A DNA stretch of 64,000 nt from CAVUMR01 sp963742715 (GTDB lineage Bacteria; Actinomycetota; Actinomycetes; Mycobacteriales; Micromonosporaceae): the NCBI GenBank assembly GCA_963742715.1, contig CAVUMR010000003.1, positions 248,001-312,000 of the forward strand. Direction: 5' to 3'. Position 1 is the stretch's first letter. Each line of letters starts with the position of its first letter. The position numbers and the translations under genes were made by a program. Of the stretch, positions 8,455-16,879 are shown piece by piece. The notes below the pieces were generated by a model that searched no databases, was not told where the DNA came from, and saw nothing but the letters and a program-made list of their open reading frames with translations.

Positions 8455-9228
8455 GTGTCTGATCTTGACGGCAAGGTGGCTGTCATCACCGGCGGCGCCA
8501 ACGGCATAGGCCTGGCCTGTGCGCAGAAGTTGAGCGACGAGGGTGCGAACATCGTCATCGCCGACATCGATCTCACAGCCGCTCAAAAGCGAGCCGACGA
8601 ACTGCCAACCGACTCACTCGGCGTCCACCTCGACGTCCGGGACTCAGCCTCTGCCAATGAATTAGCGTCGAGGGTATCGCGCGAATACGGTCGGGTCGAC
8701 ATCCTCGTCAACAACGCGGGTATGAACATCGGAGCCCGCAACACCACTGACGTGACCGATGAGGAATTCGACCTCCTGATGTCGATCAACGTGCGGGGCA
8801 CCTTCACGACGACTCGGGCACTTCTGCCGGCCCTCATCGAGCAGCGCGGCGGCAGCATCATCAACATGTCGTCGATCTGCGGCCAACGAGGCATCGCCCT
8901 GGTCGCGCCCTACTCGGCATCGAAGTTCGCCATCGTCGGCATGACTCAGAGCCTTGCAGCCGAACTCGCCCAGTACGACATCACCGTCAACTCCGTCCAC
9001 CCCGGCATCGTGGCCACCGATTTGCACGTCAAGGTGGTCGAAGAGTTCAGCGGACTCAAGGGCCTCAGCTTCGAAGACGGTTGGGACGGCTTTCTTTCCT
9101 CGATCCCGCTCGGCCGGCTCCAGACCACCGATGACATCGGCGACATGGTGGCCTTCCTGGCCTCCAAAAAGGCTCGGAACATCACCGGATCGGCGTTCAA
9201 CGTCGATGGTGGCCTCATGTTGGCCTAA
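8455..9228 (+). CDS. Short-chain dehydrogenase/reductase (SDR)
   Basis: Classical SDR of 257 residues and a single Rossmann domain. The cofactor loop is TGGANGIG, an Asp after strand 2 (IVIADID) suggests NAD rather than NADP, the structural NNAG motif is present, and the catalytic set is Ser in MSSICG with Y153 and K157 in YSASK. The start is the GTG at 8455, preceded by GAAAGGAAAC; an upstream ATG in the same frame lacks a ribosome site. The gene follows the extradiol dioxygenase by 61 bases and is probably co-transcribed. The substrate is likely an alcohol or dihydrodiol of the local pathway, but SDRs are too diverse to name it. Confidence 0.9.
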   Translation: MSDLDGKVAVITGGANGIGLACAQKLSDEGANIVIADIDLTAAQKRADELPTDSLGVHLDVRDSASANELASRVSREYGRVDILVNNAGMNIGARNTTDVTDEEFDLLMSINVRGTFTTTRALLPALIEQRGGSIINMSSICGQRGIALVAPYSASKFAIVGMTQSLAAELAQYDITVNSVHPGIVATDLHVKVVEEFSGLKGLSFEDGWDGFLSSIPLGRLQTTDDIGDMVAFLASKKARNITGSAFNVDGGLMLA

Positions 9229-9301
9229 CCATGTCTCCGCGTCAAACCCGTTGCACTGACCGTTGTTTGCGATCCCGTCACACGCCACTTGGAGGAGCTC
9301 C

Positions 9302-10078
9302 ATGACAGCCGTACTCGACTCAGTGCGCGACGACAGAGCCGCCGTCGACAAGGCCTTTAGCCTGCTGATTGCATTCGGAGACGAGGCCAGCACCGGTGTC
9401 GGTGTCAGCGAACTCGCCCGGCGCGCAGGCCTGAGCAAATCGACCGCCTACCGCGTGTTGGGGATGCTGGAGCGCAACGCCATGGTGGAACGCATCGGCA
9501 CCAACTATCGACTGGGCTCCCGGTTACACGAACTGGGCCTGGCGGTGTACCCGCCGGGACACGAGCGGGTGCGAGACCAGCTGATGCCTTTCGTTACCGA
9601 ACTGTTCGAAGCGAATCACCAGACAGTGCACCTCGCGATGTTGCACGGTACCGATGTCGTCTACCTGGCCAAACTGTACGGACATCGCAACGCGGTTGCG
9701 CCGTCACGCATCGGCGGGCGCCTACCCGCGCATTGCACTGCCGTCGGCAAGGTCTTGTTGGCATATGACCCCGCTGCGGTGGAACAGTTTACCAACATCC
9801 CGCTCACCGCGCTCACTGCTCACTCGATCACTGATCGCAACGAGCTGGCGCGTGCGCTCAATCGCGTGCGACGCGAGGGCGTGGCGACCGAGCGCGAGGA
9901 GAGCCGCCCGGGGTTGGGCTGCGTTGCGGCACCGGTGTTCGGCCGCAGCGGGCTACCGATCGCCGCGTTGTCGGTGTCGGTCCCCTTGTCCGCCGACCTT
10001 CGTCCGCTCACGCACAGCTTGCGGCGTGTGTGCGCTTCCGCCTCCCGGACAATGAGCCTGTCTCACCGCAATGGGTGA
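9302..10078 (+). CDS. IclR-family transcriptional regulator
   Basis: 258 residues with an N-terminal winged HTH (ELARRAGLSKSTAYRVLGMLERN) and a C-terminal IclR effector domain containing HCTAVGKVLLAY and the closing ATEREESRPGLGCVAAPVF signature. GGAGGAGC immediately precedes the ATG at 9302, fixing the start. IclR proteins often activate or repress aromatic catabolic operons (PcaR, CatR, MhpR types), and MhpR of the E. coli mhp operon belongs to this family. With mhp-like genes 7 kb away in the same island it could control them; that is inferred from context. Its stop codon abuts the stop of the convergent gene within a TGATCA palindrome. Confidence 0.9.
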   Translation: MTAVLDSVRDDRAAVDKAFSLLIAFGDEASTGVGVSELARRAGLSKSTAYRVLGMLERNAMVERIGTNYRLGSRLHELGLAVYPPGHERVRDQLMPFVTELFEANHQTVHLAMLHGTDVVYLAKLYGHRNAVAPSRIGGRLPAHCTAVGKVLLAYDPAAVEQFTNIPLTALTAHSITDRNELARALNRVRREGVATEREESRPGLGCVAAPVFGRSGLPIAALSVSVPLSADLRPLTHSLRRVCASASRTMSLSHRNG

Positions 10079-10525
10079 TCAGGTGTCTGGCACTCGATCG
10101 AGGTCGGCGTCCACCTGAGTCGCCCACTCCGGTTCTCGGACAAGCAGACTCAACTCCTCACCGGGAACGTCGACGTCGACGACGTGGCGAAAGCCCACCG
10201 ACTCCGCCGCCGAGATCGCGGCCAGGTCATCAGGTGCAACAGCAACGACAACACGCCGGCAGGCTCGGTCTGCGGCCAGGATCGCGACGCCGAGTTCGTC
10301 GAGGAAGACGGTCAGCCGAGATGAGGGCTGGAGTCGGCGTGAGATCCGAATCTCGACATCGTGGGCACCCACCGGGTAGGCGTCGCGCAGAGGACCGCCA
10401 CTGGCATACCTGGCCACCGCCTCGAGGCACTCGCCGTCGTCATCACGGCGGATGATGTCGAGGACGTCTTTCGCTCCGGGTGTGACCGTCCACCCTGGCC
10501 CCAAGTCCAGCGACACCCGCTTCAC
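10079..10525 (-). CDS. Small protein, possibly GNAT-like; last gene of the dioxygenase operon
   Basis: 148 residues, not confidently recognised. The central and C-terminal part (VVVAVAPDDLAAISAAESVGFRHV) resembles the end of GNAT acetyltransferase domains, where an Ala-Glu-x-x-GF motif closes the fold, but the acetyl-CoA binding loop R/Q-x2-G-x-G/A is not obvious. It starts with GTG in a GTGA overlap with the upstream dehydrogenase, so it is translationally coupled to the ring-hydroxylating operon. It may be a pathway-specific accessory protein. No signal peptide or membrane segment is seen. Confidence 0.5.
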   Translation of the reverse strand: MKRVSLDLGPGWTVTPGAKDVLDIIRRDDDGECLEAVARYASGGPLRDAYPVGAHDVEIRISRRLQPSSRLTVFLDELGVAILAADRACRRVVVAVAPDDLAAISAAESVGFRHVVDVDVPGEELSLLVREPEWATQVDADLDRVPDT

Positions 10526-11355
10526 AGGTGGTCACCTCCAGCAGCAGAAGCGAACCCCCGCACGCCGATACCGCCGTCGACCGAAATCGCTTGTCCGGTA
10601 ATGGGTCCGCTCTGCTCGCGGCTGGCCAGCAGAACGTAGGATCCGGTGAAATCTTGGGGATCGGTGCTCGAGTCGTACAGCGGGATTGGTGGCGGCGGAT
10701 CATCCGGTTTCTTCTTCGCAAAGGACGCCGCCAGTGTGCGGTCCTGCATGTCCAGGGCCGCCGGCCCGCGCAACTCCGTGTTCATCGCCCCACAGGCCAC
10801 GCCGTTGACGCGGACTTTGGGCGCCAATTCGTATGCGAGCTCACGCATCAGCCCGAGGCACGCATGCTTGCTGGCCGTGTAGATCGGCCCGCCGCCATTG
10901 ACGTAAAACGAGGCGTTGGACAAGGTCATCACGATGCTGCCGCGGGTCTTGACCAGCTCGCGCCACGCTGCCTCAGCGGCCAGCAGATAACCCTTGACGT
11001 TGATGGCGAACAGCTCATCGAAGGTCGCACTGAGCTGCGCGCCGGTCATCCGGGTCAGCTGCCGTTGGTAATCCCAGATCCCGGCGTTGGCCACCAGCGT
11101 GTCGAGCTTGCCGAAACGGTCAACGGTCTCGTCGACCGCGCGATGCAGCTCCTCCGAATCGCGCACGTCCGCGCTGATCGCATGCAGCTTGGCCGGATCG
11201 GCGCTGGCCTCAATGGCGGCGTGCAACGCGTCGGGGTCGCGACCGAGGATGGTGACCGAGGCGCCCTCGGCAATGAATCGTTCGGCGACGGCCCGCCCGA
11301 TCCCGGTACCCCCGCCGGTGATCAGCGCAACGTATCCCTGCAGCCAGCCTGTCAT
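10522..11355 (-). CDS. cis-Dihydrodiol dehydrogenase, BphB/HcaB-type SDR
   Basis: NAD-dependent dehydrogenase expected to rearomatise the cis-dihydrodiol made by the adjacent dioxygenase into a catechol. The 277-residue SDR has TGGGTGIG at residues 13-20, NAG at 90-92 and Y159/K163 in YTASK. Its overall pattern (LDTLVANAGIWDY, FDELFAINVKGYLLAAEA, VRVNGVACGAMNTELRGPAAL, QDFTGSYVLLASREQSGPITGQAISVDGG) is that of BphB, the biphenyl or phenylpropionate dihydrodiol dehydrogenase. It overlaps the upstream hydrolase gene by ATGA and the downstream gene by GTGA. BphB versus HcaB cannot be decided from sequence alone. Confidence 0.88.
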   Translation of the reverse strand: MTGWLQGYVALITGGGTGIGRAVAERFIAEGASVTILGRDPDALHAAIEASADPAKLHAISADVRDSEELHRAVDETVDRFGKLDTLVANAGIWDYQRQLTRMTGAQLSATFDELFAINVKGYLLAAEAAWRELVKTRGSIVMTLSNASFYVNGGGPIYTASKHACLGLMRELAYELAPKVRVNGVACGAMNTELRGPAALDMQDRTLAASFAKKKPDDPPPPIPLYDSSTDPQDFTGSYVLLASREQSGPITGQAISVDGGIGVRGFASAAGGDHL

Positions 11356-12245
11356 CGCAACTCCGTCAGGAACTGCGCCACCAGCAGTTCGAAATCGCGC
11401 TGACGCTCCAGCTGCACCCAGTGCCCGCAGTTGCCGAACACGTGCAGCTGCACGTTGCGGATCTGTTTGAGCATGATCTGAGATCCGTCGAGGGTGATGG
11501 TGCGGTCATCACGGCCCCACAGCAGCAGGGTGGGCGCGGTGATCTTGTGCAGATCGCGCCACAGCGGATCCATACCGTGCCGCTTGCCGAAAGCAGCGTT
11601 GTACCGGTGATAGAACTCGATGTGACTGGGGTCCAGCGATGCCTCGTACCGCGCCTTGACGACGTCGTCGCCGAACTGCTTGTGGTCGAAGACCATGGCG
11701 CGGATGAAGTTGGACATCTTCTTCTCGCTGGGTCCAGCACCGTTGTAGTACCGGAACATCTCTTTTTGCCCCTCGGTCGGAGTCGGGCCGAACGGCAGCC
11801 AGCCACCCCCGGGGGCCATCAGCACCAGTCCAGTGATCCGATCCGGTTGCGCTTGTGCCATCGCGATGGCCGCCGCGCCGCCAAGGCTGTTGCCCAGCAG
11901 GTGAAACCGGTCGACACCGAGGGCGTCGAGCGCCTCGAACAGCGCGCCGACCGAGATCTGGGTGATCGACTGCGCGTCGAGGTCGGCCTCGGTGGGGCGG
12001 TAGCTGCCGCCGAACCCGGGCTGATCGGGCAGTAGGACCCGGAACCTCTTGGCCAGCGCAGGCAAGTTCTGATGATAGTTGCTGACCCCGGAGGCTCCCG
12101 GCCCGCCGCCGTGCAACATGACCAGGACGGGTCCCTCGCCAATCTCCGCCATGGCGATGTCCCCGTAGGAGGTGGTTACCGTCCGCGTGAGCAGCGTGGG
12201 CATTTCGTCGATCTCAGTGTCGAATTCCGTGCTGGCCACCGGCAC
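11352..12245 (-). CDS. Meta-cleavage product hydrolase (BphD/MhpC/HsaD type)
   Basis: Alpha/beta hydrolase of 297 residues that splits C-C bonds in vinylogous 1,5-diketones produced by extradiol ring cleavage, giving a carboxylic acid and 2-hydroxypenta-2,4-dienoate. The triad is S120 (GNSLGG), D246 (WGRDDRTI) and H275 (GNCGHWVQLE). The oxyanion-side motif HGGGPGASG at 45-53 and the lid segment are characteristic of the BphD/HsaD group rather than generic esterases. The start is GTG at 12245 with GAAAGGAC in front. It supplies the hydrolase missing from the mhp gene set on the other strand, where mhpC would normally sit. Confidence 0.92.
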   Translation of the reverse strand: MPVASTEFDTEIDEMPTLLTRTVTTSYGDIAMAEIGEGPVLVMLHGGGPGASGVSNYHQNLPALAKRFRVLLPDQPGFGGSYRPTEADLDAQSITQISVGALFEALDALGVDRFHLLGNSLGGAAAIAMAQAQPDRITGLVLMAPGGGWLPFGPTPTEGQKEMFRYYNGAGPSEKKMSNFIRAMVFDHKQFGDDVVKARYEASLDPSHIEFYHRYNAAFGKRHGMDPLWRDLHKITAPTLLLWGRDDRTITLDGSQIMLKQIRNVQLHVFGNCGHWVQLERQRDFELLVAQFLTELR

Positions 12246-12283
12246 GTCCTTTCACTCGTCGGTTCGGAAGGAAGCTCGTCGAT

Positions 12284-12853
12284 TCAGAAGAAGGTGGAGA
12301 TGTTCTTGGCCAGCAGGACGCTTTGGTCGAGCAGGATGACTCTGCGGGCGACCTTCAACCCGCCGTCGGGGCTGCGACGCAGGATGTCGGTGCGGCACCC
12401 CGCGAACACGTTCTCTTCGCGTTCGAGGCGGTTGCGATACACCAGGAACGCCGAGCGGGCGGCGAGATCAGAGCCACTCCCCTGATCCGAATCGACATGG
12501 TGCACCACGACGTTGGTGACCAGGTGCCGGGTCCGCGAGGGCGGGTCCTCGGCCCAGGCCATGCCGGAATCGAACCGGCGGATCCGCCAGGCCAGACTCT
12601 CCTTGGTCTCGTCGTAGAACGCGGCCTCGCCCCGTGCCGAGATCGACAGCGCCTGTTGGCGACGCAACCGGTTGGTTCTGGTGGGCATCCAGTAGTCGAG
12701 GTCGTCGGCCAACAGATCGAGCCAGTCGGTGAAGCGTCCGTCGTCGAGCAACTCAGCCTCGGTGTAGTAGAACTGCTCGACCTGGAAGTGAATGTCGTGG
12801 CTGGCCCGCCGCGCACCGTCGATGTTGGCCAATATCGTTGCCGCGCTGGTCAT
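12284..12853 (-). CDS. Aromatic-ring-hydroxylating dioxygenase beta subunit (BphA2/HcaF type)
   Basis: 189 residues with the NTF2-like fold of dioxygenase small subunits. Markers are QVEQFYYTEAELLDDGRF, WLDLLADDLDYWMPTR, TRHLVTNVVV and the closing RRVILLDQSVLLAKN. GGAGAG precedes the ATG at 12853. Here it lies downstream of the reductase rather than next to alpha, an order (alpha, ferredoxin, reductase, beta) that differs from the usual alpha-beta-ferredoxin-reductase of bph and hca operons. It forms the alpha3beta3 oxygenase with the product of 14426-15688. Confidence 0.93.
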   Translation of the reverse strand: MTSAATILANIDGARRASHDIHFQVEQFYYTEAELLDDGRFTDWLDLLADDLDYWMPTRTNRLRRQQALSISARGEAAFYDETKESLAWRIRRFDSGMAWAEDPPSRTRHLVTNVVVHHVDSDQGSGSDLAARSAFLVYRNRLEREENVFAGCRTDILRRSPDGGLKVARRVILLDQSVLLAKNISTFF

Positions 12854-12875
12854 GTGCGTACTCTCCGTGTCGTCG

Positions 12876-14098
12876 TCATCGTTTGATCAGCCTGCGTAGG
12901 TCTACCGATCGATCGGCCAGTTCGGCCGCGGATACCGTGATGCCGCGGTCGATCATTCGGCGCGCGGCCCGAACGGACGCGGAGTCGTCGACCGCCACAG
13001 CTCCGGCAACCCGCCCGCCACGCAATCCGAAGCACGCGTAGGGCTGCTCACCAAGGCGACCCCGGGACGCGAACTCGTCAGCACCAGCGAGGTTTCCGAC
13101 GACCTCGACGTGTGTCCCGTACCGGTCGGTCCAGAACCAGGACGCGCCGGCAGCTGGCGGTGGCGCGCCGAGGATCGTCGCGGCCGCGCGCTGTGCGTCG
13201 TGCTGGGCCGCCTCCCAGTGCTCGCTGCGGTGCTGCGGGACACCGCCGGCACGGGTGCGTGCGACATCGCCGACCGCGAGGACCGCCGGATTCGACGTCA
13301 CCTGCATCGGGTCGACGACGATGCCGCCGTCTACCGTCAGACCGGCGTCACGAGCCACTGAGGTCGCCGGTGCCATCCCAACGGCCAGCACGACCGCGTC
13401 GAACACCCGCGGCTCGGCGCCGGCCAGGACAGCGGCGACGATCCCGCCAGGCGAGTCCTGGAACGACTCGACGACACCGCGCAGCACCGTGGCACCGTGG
13501 GCGGTGTGCATGCCGTGCAACCACGACGCGACCTCGTCACCGACCACGGCGGCCAGCGGCGCCGCGACCGGGTCGACGAGCGTGACATCGCATCCCAGAT
13601 GCATGCCGTGGAAGCAACTTCGGCGCCGATCAAGCCCGCACCGACGATCAGCAGGCGCGCAGCCGGGCACCAGTGCGGTCCGCAGTCGGTCTGCGTCCTG
13701 GGCGCTACGCAGCGTGTGCACCCGCGGTGCTGTCGGCTCCCGGGATCGGTGGCCGAAACGCGTGACCTCCGGTTGCGAGCACGACCTTGTTCGCCCGGAC
13801 AGCGCTGCCGTCGGCGAGCTCGACCACACCCAGACCGGGCCGCAGCGCCGCCACCGAGCTGTGTGACCATCAACTGCACGCGGTGGTCGTCGAACCACTC
13901 CGGAGGCTGCAGGGCAATGCTCTTCAGGTTCGACATCACCGGCCAAGTAGGCCTTCGACAGAGGGGGCCGGTCATAGGGGAACTCCCCTTCATCGATCAG
14001 AACGACGTCCCCGTCGAAGCCGCCGGCCCGCAGCGCCGCGATGACACTCACGCCGCCGACACCACCTCCGACGACCGCGATCCGGCCGATGCGGTCAT
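12876..14098 (-). pseudogene. Ferredoxin-NAD reductase of the ring-hydroxylating dioxygenase (BphA4/HcaD type), multiply frameshifted as sequenced
   Basis: FAD- and NADH-binding reductase that feeds electrons to the Rieske ferredoxin. All parts are recognisable but in alternating frames: FAD loop IAVVGGGVGGVSVIAAL, PYDRPPLSKAYLAGDVEP, IALQPPEWFDDHRVQL, VHTLRSAQDADRLRTAL, NADH loop LLIVGAGLIGAEVAST, then CDVTLVDPVAAPL to the C-terminus ending RRLIKR. At least six single-base shifts are needed, the first within a few bases of the ATG at 14098. That ATG overlaps the stop of the ferredoxin gene. Conservation of every block argues that the errors come from sequencing; if real, the dioxygenase would need another reductase. 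Confidence 0.8.
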
Positions 14099-14433
14099 CA
14101 GGGTCTCTCTCCCGGATAGAGGAAGACCTGGCCGTCGCGCACCTCGACCCGGTGCGGGCGGGCGTCCTTGGTGGCCGGCAGACCGTCGACCGCACCGGTC
14201 TTGAGACAGAACTTGCTGGAGTGCAGTGGGCACTCGACCTGACCGTCCTCGACCCACCCCTCGGCCAGCGAGGCCTCGGCGTGGGTGCAGGTGTTGTCCA
14301 GTGCCCACACGCTGCCGTCGTCGTCGCGCAGCAGAGCCACGTCGTCGTCGGTGCCGGTGATCGACCGTGCGACGACGATGCCCTCGCCTTCGGGGATGTC
14401 GGCGACGGCGGCGACGCGGATGCCCTCACTCAT
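14098..14433 (-). CDS. Rieske-type ferredoxin of the ring-hydroxylating dioxygenase (BphA3/HcaC type)
   Basis: 111-residue soluble [2Fe-2S] protein that carries electrons from the reductase to the oxygenase. Both Rieske half-motifs are present: CTHAEASL and CPLHSSKF, with spacing typical of biphenyl-type ferredoxins. The ATG at 14433 follows an AAGG element and overlaps the end of the alpha-subunit gene by 8 bases; its TGA overlaps the reductase ATG. Intact, unlike the gene right after it. Confidence 0.93.
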   Translation of the reverse strand: MSEGIRVAAVADIPEGEGIVVARSITGTDDDVALLRDDDGSVWALDNTCTHAEASLAEGWVEDGQVECPLHSSKFCLKTGAVDGLPATKDARPHRVEVRDGQVFLYPGERP

Positions 14434-15688
14434 CGGCGGCCTTGCGTTCGTGCCACGCCGGGGTGTTCATCAGGTCACGCCAGTGGGCGTAGAACGAGCG
14501 CGCGGCGGCATCGCTGTAGAGCTCACTGGTCATTCCGGGGTGGCGCCCGTCTTCGCGTTCGGATCCCAGCCCCATCTGATAGTTCAGCTGGACGGAGTTC
14601 GTGATGAATCCGTGCGAGATGGCCTGCGCCTCACTCCAGTTCTCACCGTCGTCCTGTTCGAAGATTCCGCTGGGACCGAAGGTGCGCAGGTTGTAGAGGC
14701 GCTGCGCCTCCCGCACGTGCTCGGGCATCGACTTGTCCAAGATGCACCACGCCCAGACCTCCATCTGGTCAGGTCCTTTCGGGTGCGACACCCGAATCGA
14801 CCCGTTGACCGGCAGGTAGGAGAAGTTCGGGAACACCGTGCCGTGCCCGGTCGTCAACGGGCCTTCCACGCGTTCGTCGCCCAGCCGCAGCCGCAGAGCG
14901 GCGTAGTCCATCCACTCGTGCACGGTCTGGGCGTCGAACCGGTTGCGTGGATGCACCGGGAAGCCGTGCCCGTGCCCCCTCGGGTCGACGTACTGCCGTC
15001 CGGTGCGGTGCACCATTTCGGCCTTGGGCTTCCCACCCGCCAGCACCGTCAGTGCCGAGCCGTGGCTCATGTTCACGTGGTACCAGTCGCTGGCGGCCTG
15101 TTCGGCGGCGAGCTTCCAGTTGCCCTCCACCACCCATTTCTCCACGCCGCCGACGACGACGGTGCCTTCCGGGTCGTGGTCGAGCATCGCGTCCAAGTAC
15201 CAGGTCATCCCGCCCAGCGCGTCATGCAAGCTACTTGCGCCGGGATCCCAGTTGCCGAAGATCAACCCGTGGTAGGAGTCCACGTTCGGCACCTCGACCA
15301 AACCCCAGTCGCCGGCCTGGAAAGTGTCGGGGTAGCCCTCCTTGTTCGGGATGCTGATCAACTTGCCCTCCAGGTCATACGCCCACCCGTGGTACGTGCA
15401 GGTGAAGCTGCGGGTGGCGCCGGTCTCCGCACGGCAAACCCGCACGCCCCGGTGCCGGCACGAGTTCAGAAACGCCCGGATCTTGCGGTTCTTGTCCATC
15501 GTGACGATCACCGGGTCCTCACCCATATAGGTGGTGAAGAAGTCGCCGGGCTTGTGGAACTGGTCGGTATGGGCGAGAAACAGCCAGTGGGTGGCGAAGA
15601 TCCGCCGCTGCTCCTGCCGGTAGATCAGTTCATCGGTGAACAACGCGCGGTCCAGCAGCCCACCGTCGGCGTCGACGAGACCCGACAC
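14426..15688 (-). CDS. Rieske dioxygenase alpha subunit (BphA1/HcaE-like), first gene of a catabolic operon
   Basis: Catalytic subunit of a ring-hydroxylating dioxygenase. The Rieske ligands are in CRHRGVRVC and CTYHGWAYD, and the mononuclear iron motif D-x2-H-x4-H is DWYHVNMSH. It has 420 residues from the GTG at 15688. The family often has a slightly longer N-terminus, and the reading frame continues upstream (PAELQRTVDVSGLVDADGG) without an obvious start, so the true start may lie further up, perhaps behind another indel. It heads an operon running alpha-ferredoxin-reductase-beta-hydrolase-dihydrodiol dehydrogenase. The likely substrate is an aryl-alkanoic acid, biphenyl or similar arene, judging from the mhp lower pathway on the opposite strand. 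Confidence 0.93.
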   Translation of the reverse strand: MSGLVDADGGLLDRALFTDELIYRQEQRRIFATHWLFLAHTDQFHKPGDFFTTYMGEDPVIVTMDKNRKIRAFLNSCRHRGVRVCRAETGATRSFTCTYHGWAYDLEGKLISIPNKEGYPDTFQAGDWGLVEVPNVDSYHGLIFGNWDPGASSLHDALGGMTWYLDAMLDHDPEGTVVVGGVEKWVVEGNWKLAAEQAASDWYHVNMSHGSALTVLAGGKPKAEMVHRTGRQYVDPRGHGHGFPVHPRNRFDAQTVHEWMDYAALRLRLGDERVEGPLTTGHGTVFPNFSYLPVNGSIRVSHPKGPDQMEVWAWCILDKSMPEHVREAQRLYNLRTFGPSGIFEQDDGENWSEAQAISHGFITNSVQLNYQMGLGSEREDGRHPGMTSELYSDAAARSFYAHWRDLMNTPAWHERKAADE

Positions 15689-15889
15689 GTCGACAGTGCG
15701 CTGGAGTTCAGCGGGACGTCGTAGCGTCGTGCTCGGCGGCGACGTGAGTGCAGTGGCCCCCAGCGCCCGGCTGCATGGTGGAAGTCATGCGGGCCACACA
15801 ACTCTGGTCGCCCAACGAATTCCAGCGATCGTTTCGCACAACGGCACACCGACTGTGAATCGACGCACGCCACCCCCAACGTTGACGAT

Positions 15890-16870
15890 GTGCTTGCCGC
15901 AGTCGCTGTCTCACAGAATCCACATGACCCCCTGGAGGGGCTCAAGCTCCGCGATGTGCCGAAACCGCAGCCCCGGCCGGGATGGGCCGTGGTGCGGGTG
16001 GCGGCCTCGGCGCTGAACATGCACGACCTGTGGACCCTGCGCGGTGTCGGGCATCCCGCAGAACGCTTGCCGATGGTGCTCGGCTGTGATGTGTCGGGGT
16101 ACGACGAGGACGGCAATCCGGTGATCGTTCATCCGGTCATCGCCGACCCGGACGCCGGCCGCGGCGACGAGACACTGGACCCCAATCGTGCGCTGCTGAC
16201 CGAACGGCACAATGGCGGATTCGCCGAGTACATCTCGGTGCCGCGGCGCAACCTCGTCGCCATGCCGACCTGGCTCGCCTTCGATGAGGCGGCTTGTCTG
16301 CCGGTGGCGTGGACGACCGCCTACCGAATGTTGTTCACCCAGGCCAACATCAAGGCCGGCGACCGTGTCCTGGTGCAGGGCGTCGGCGGCGGGGTGTCCT
16401 CGGCCGCCATCAAACTCGCGTCGGCCGCGGGCGCCGTCGTCTACGCCACCAGTCGAAGCGAGGCCAAACGCACCGAAGCGCTGAGTTGGGGCGCGCGGGA
16501 AGCAGTGCCCAGCGGGGAACGACTGCCCGAACGGGTCGACGTCGTCATCGAGACAGTCGGTGAAGCCACCTGGTCGCACTCGCTGAAGTCGGTGCGCCCG
16601 GGCGGCACCGTCGTGGTCGCCGGCGCCACCACCGGGATGAATCCGCCGGCAGACCTGGGACGCATCTTCTACCTGCAGTTGAGAATTCTGGGGTCCACGG
16701 GAGCCACGCGTGCCGAACTCGATGCGCTGCTGCGGTTGCTCGACGCCACCGGAACCCGGCCGGTCATCGACCGGACGTTGCCACTTACCGAAATTCACAA
16801 GGGTTTTCAGCTGATGCTCGACGGCGACGTCATGGGCAAGGTCGTCATCCATCCGTCGTCCGAGAACTGA
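15890..16870 (+). CDS. Medium-chain (zinc-type/quinone) oxidoreductase
   Basis: 326-residue MDR-superfamily protein: an N-terminal GroES-like domain with LGCDVSGYDEDG, the NGGFAEYISVP segment, and a C-terminal Rossmann domain with VLVQGVGGGVSSAAIKLA. The structural zinc Cys cluster is not apparent, so it is closer to quinone oxidoreductase/crotonyl-CoA-reductase-like members than to classical alcohol dehydrogenase. It begins with GTG and no clear Shine-Dalgarno. It lies divergent from the dioxygenase operon across about 200 bp and leads straight into mhpB, so it heads the lower-pathway operon. It may reduce or oxidise an aryl-alkyl side chain; that role is speculative. Confidence 0.85.
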   Translation: MLAAVAVSQNPHDPLEGLKLRDVPKPQPRPGWAVVRVAASALNMHDLWTLRGVGHPAERLPMVLGCDVSGYDEDGNPVIVHPVIADPDAGRGDETLDPNRALLTERHNGGFAEYISVPRRNLVAMPTWLAFDEAACLPVAWTTAYRMLFTQANIKAGDRVLVQGVGGGVSSAAIKLASAAGAVVYATSRSEAKRTEALSWGAREAVPSGERLPERVDVVIETVGEATWSHSLKSVRPGGTVVVAGATTGMNPPADLGRIFYLQLRILGSTGATRAELDALLRLLDATGTRPVIDRTLPLTEIHKGFQLMLDGDVMGKVVIHPSSEN

Positions 16871-16879
16871 GGTATCTGC

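Noticed and set aside
14285..15724. 479-residue open frame on the plus strand
   Set aside because: It is antisense to the dioxygenase alpha gene, which has complete Rieske and iron motifs. The antisense product is a His/Val/Arg-rich high-GC shadow without domain features.
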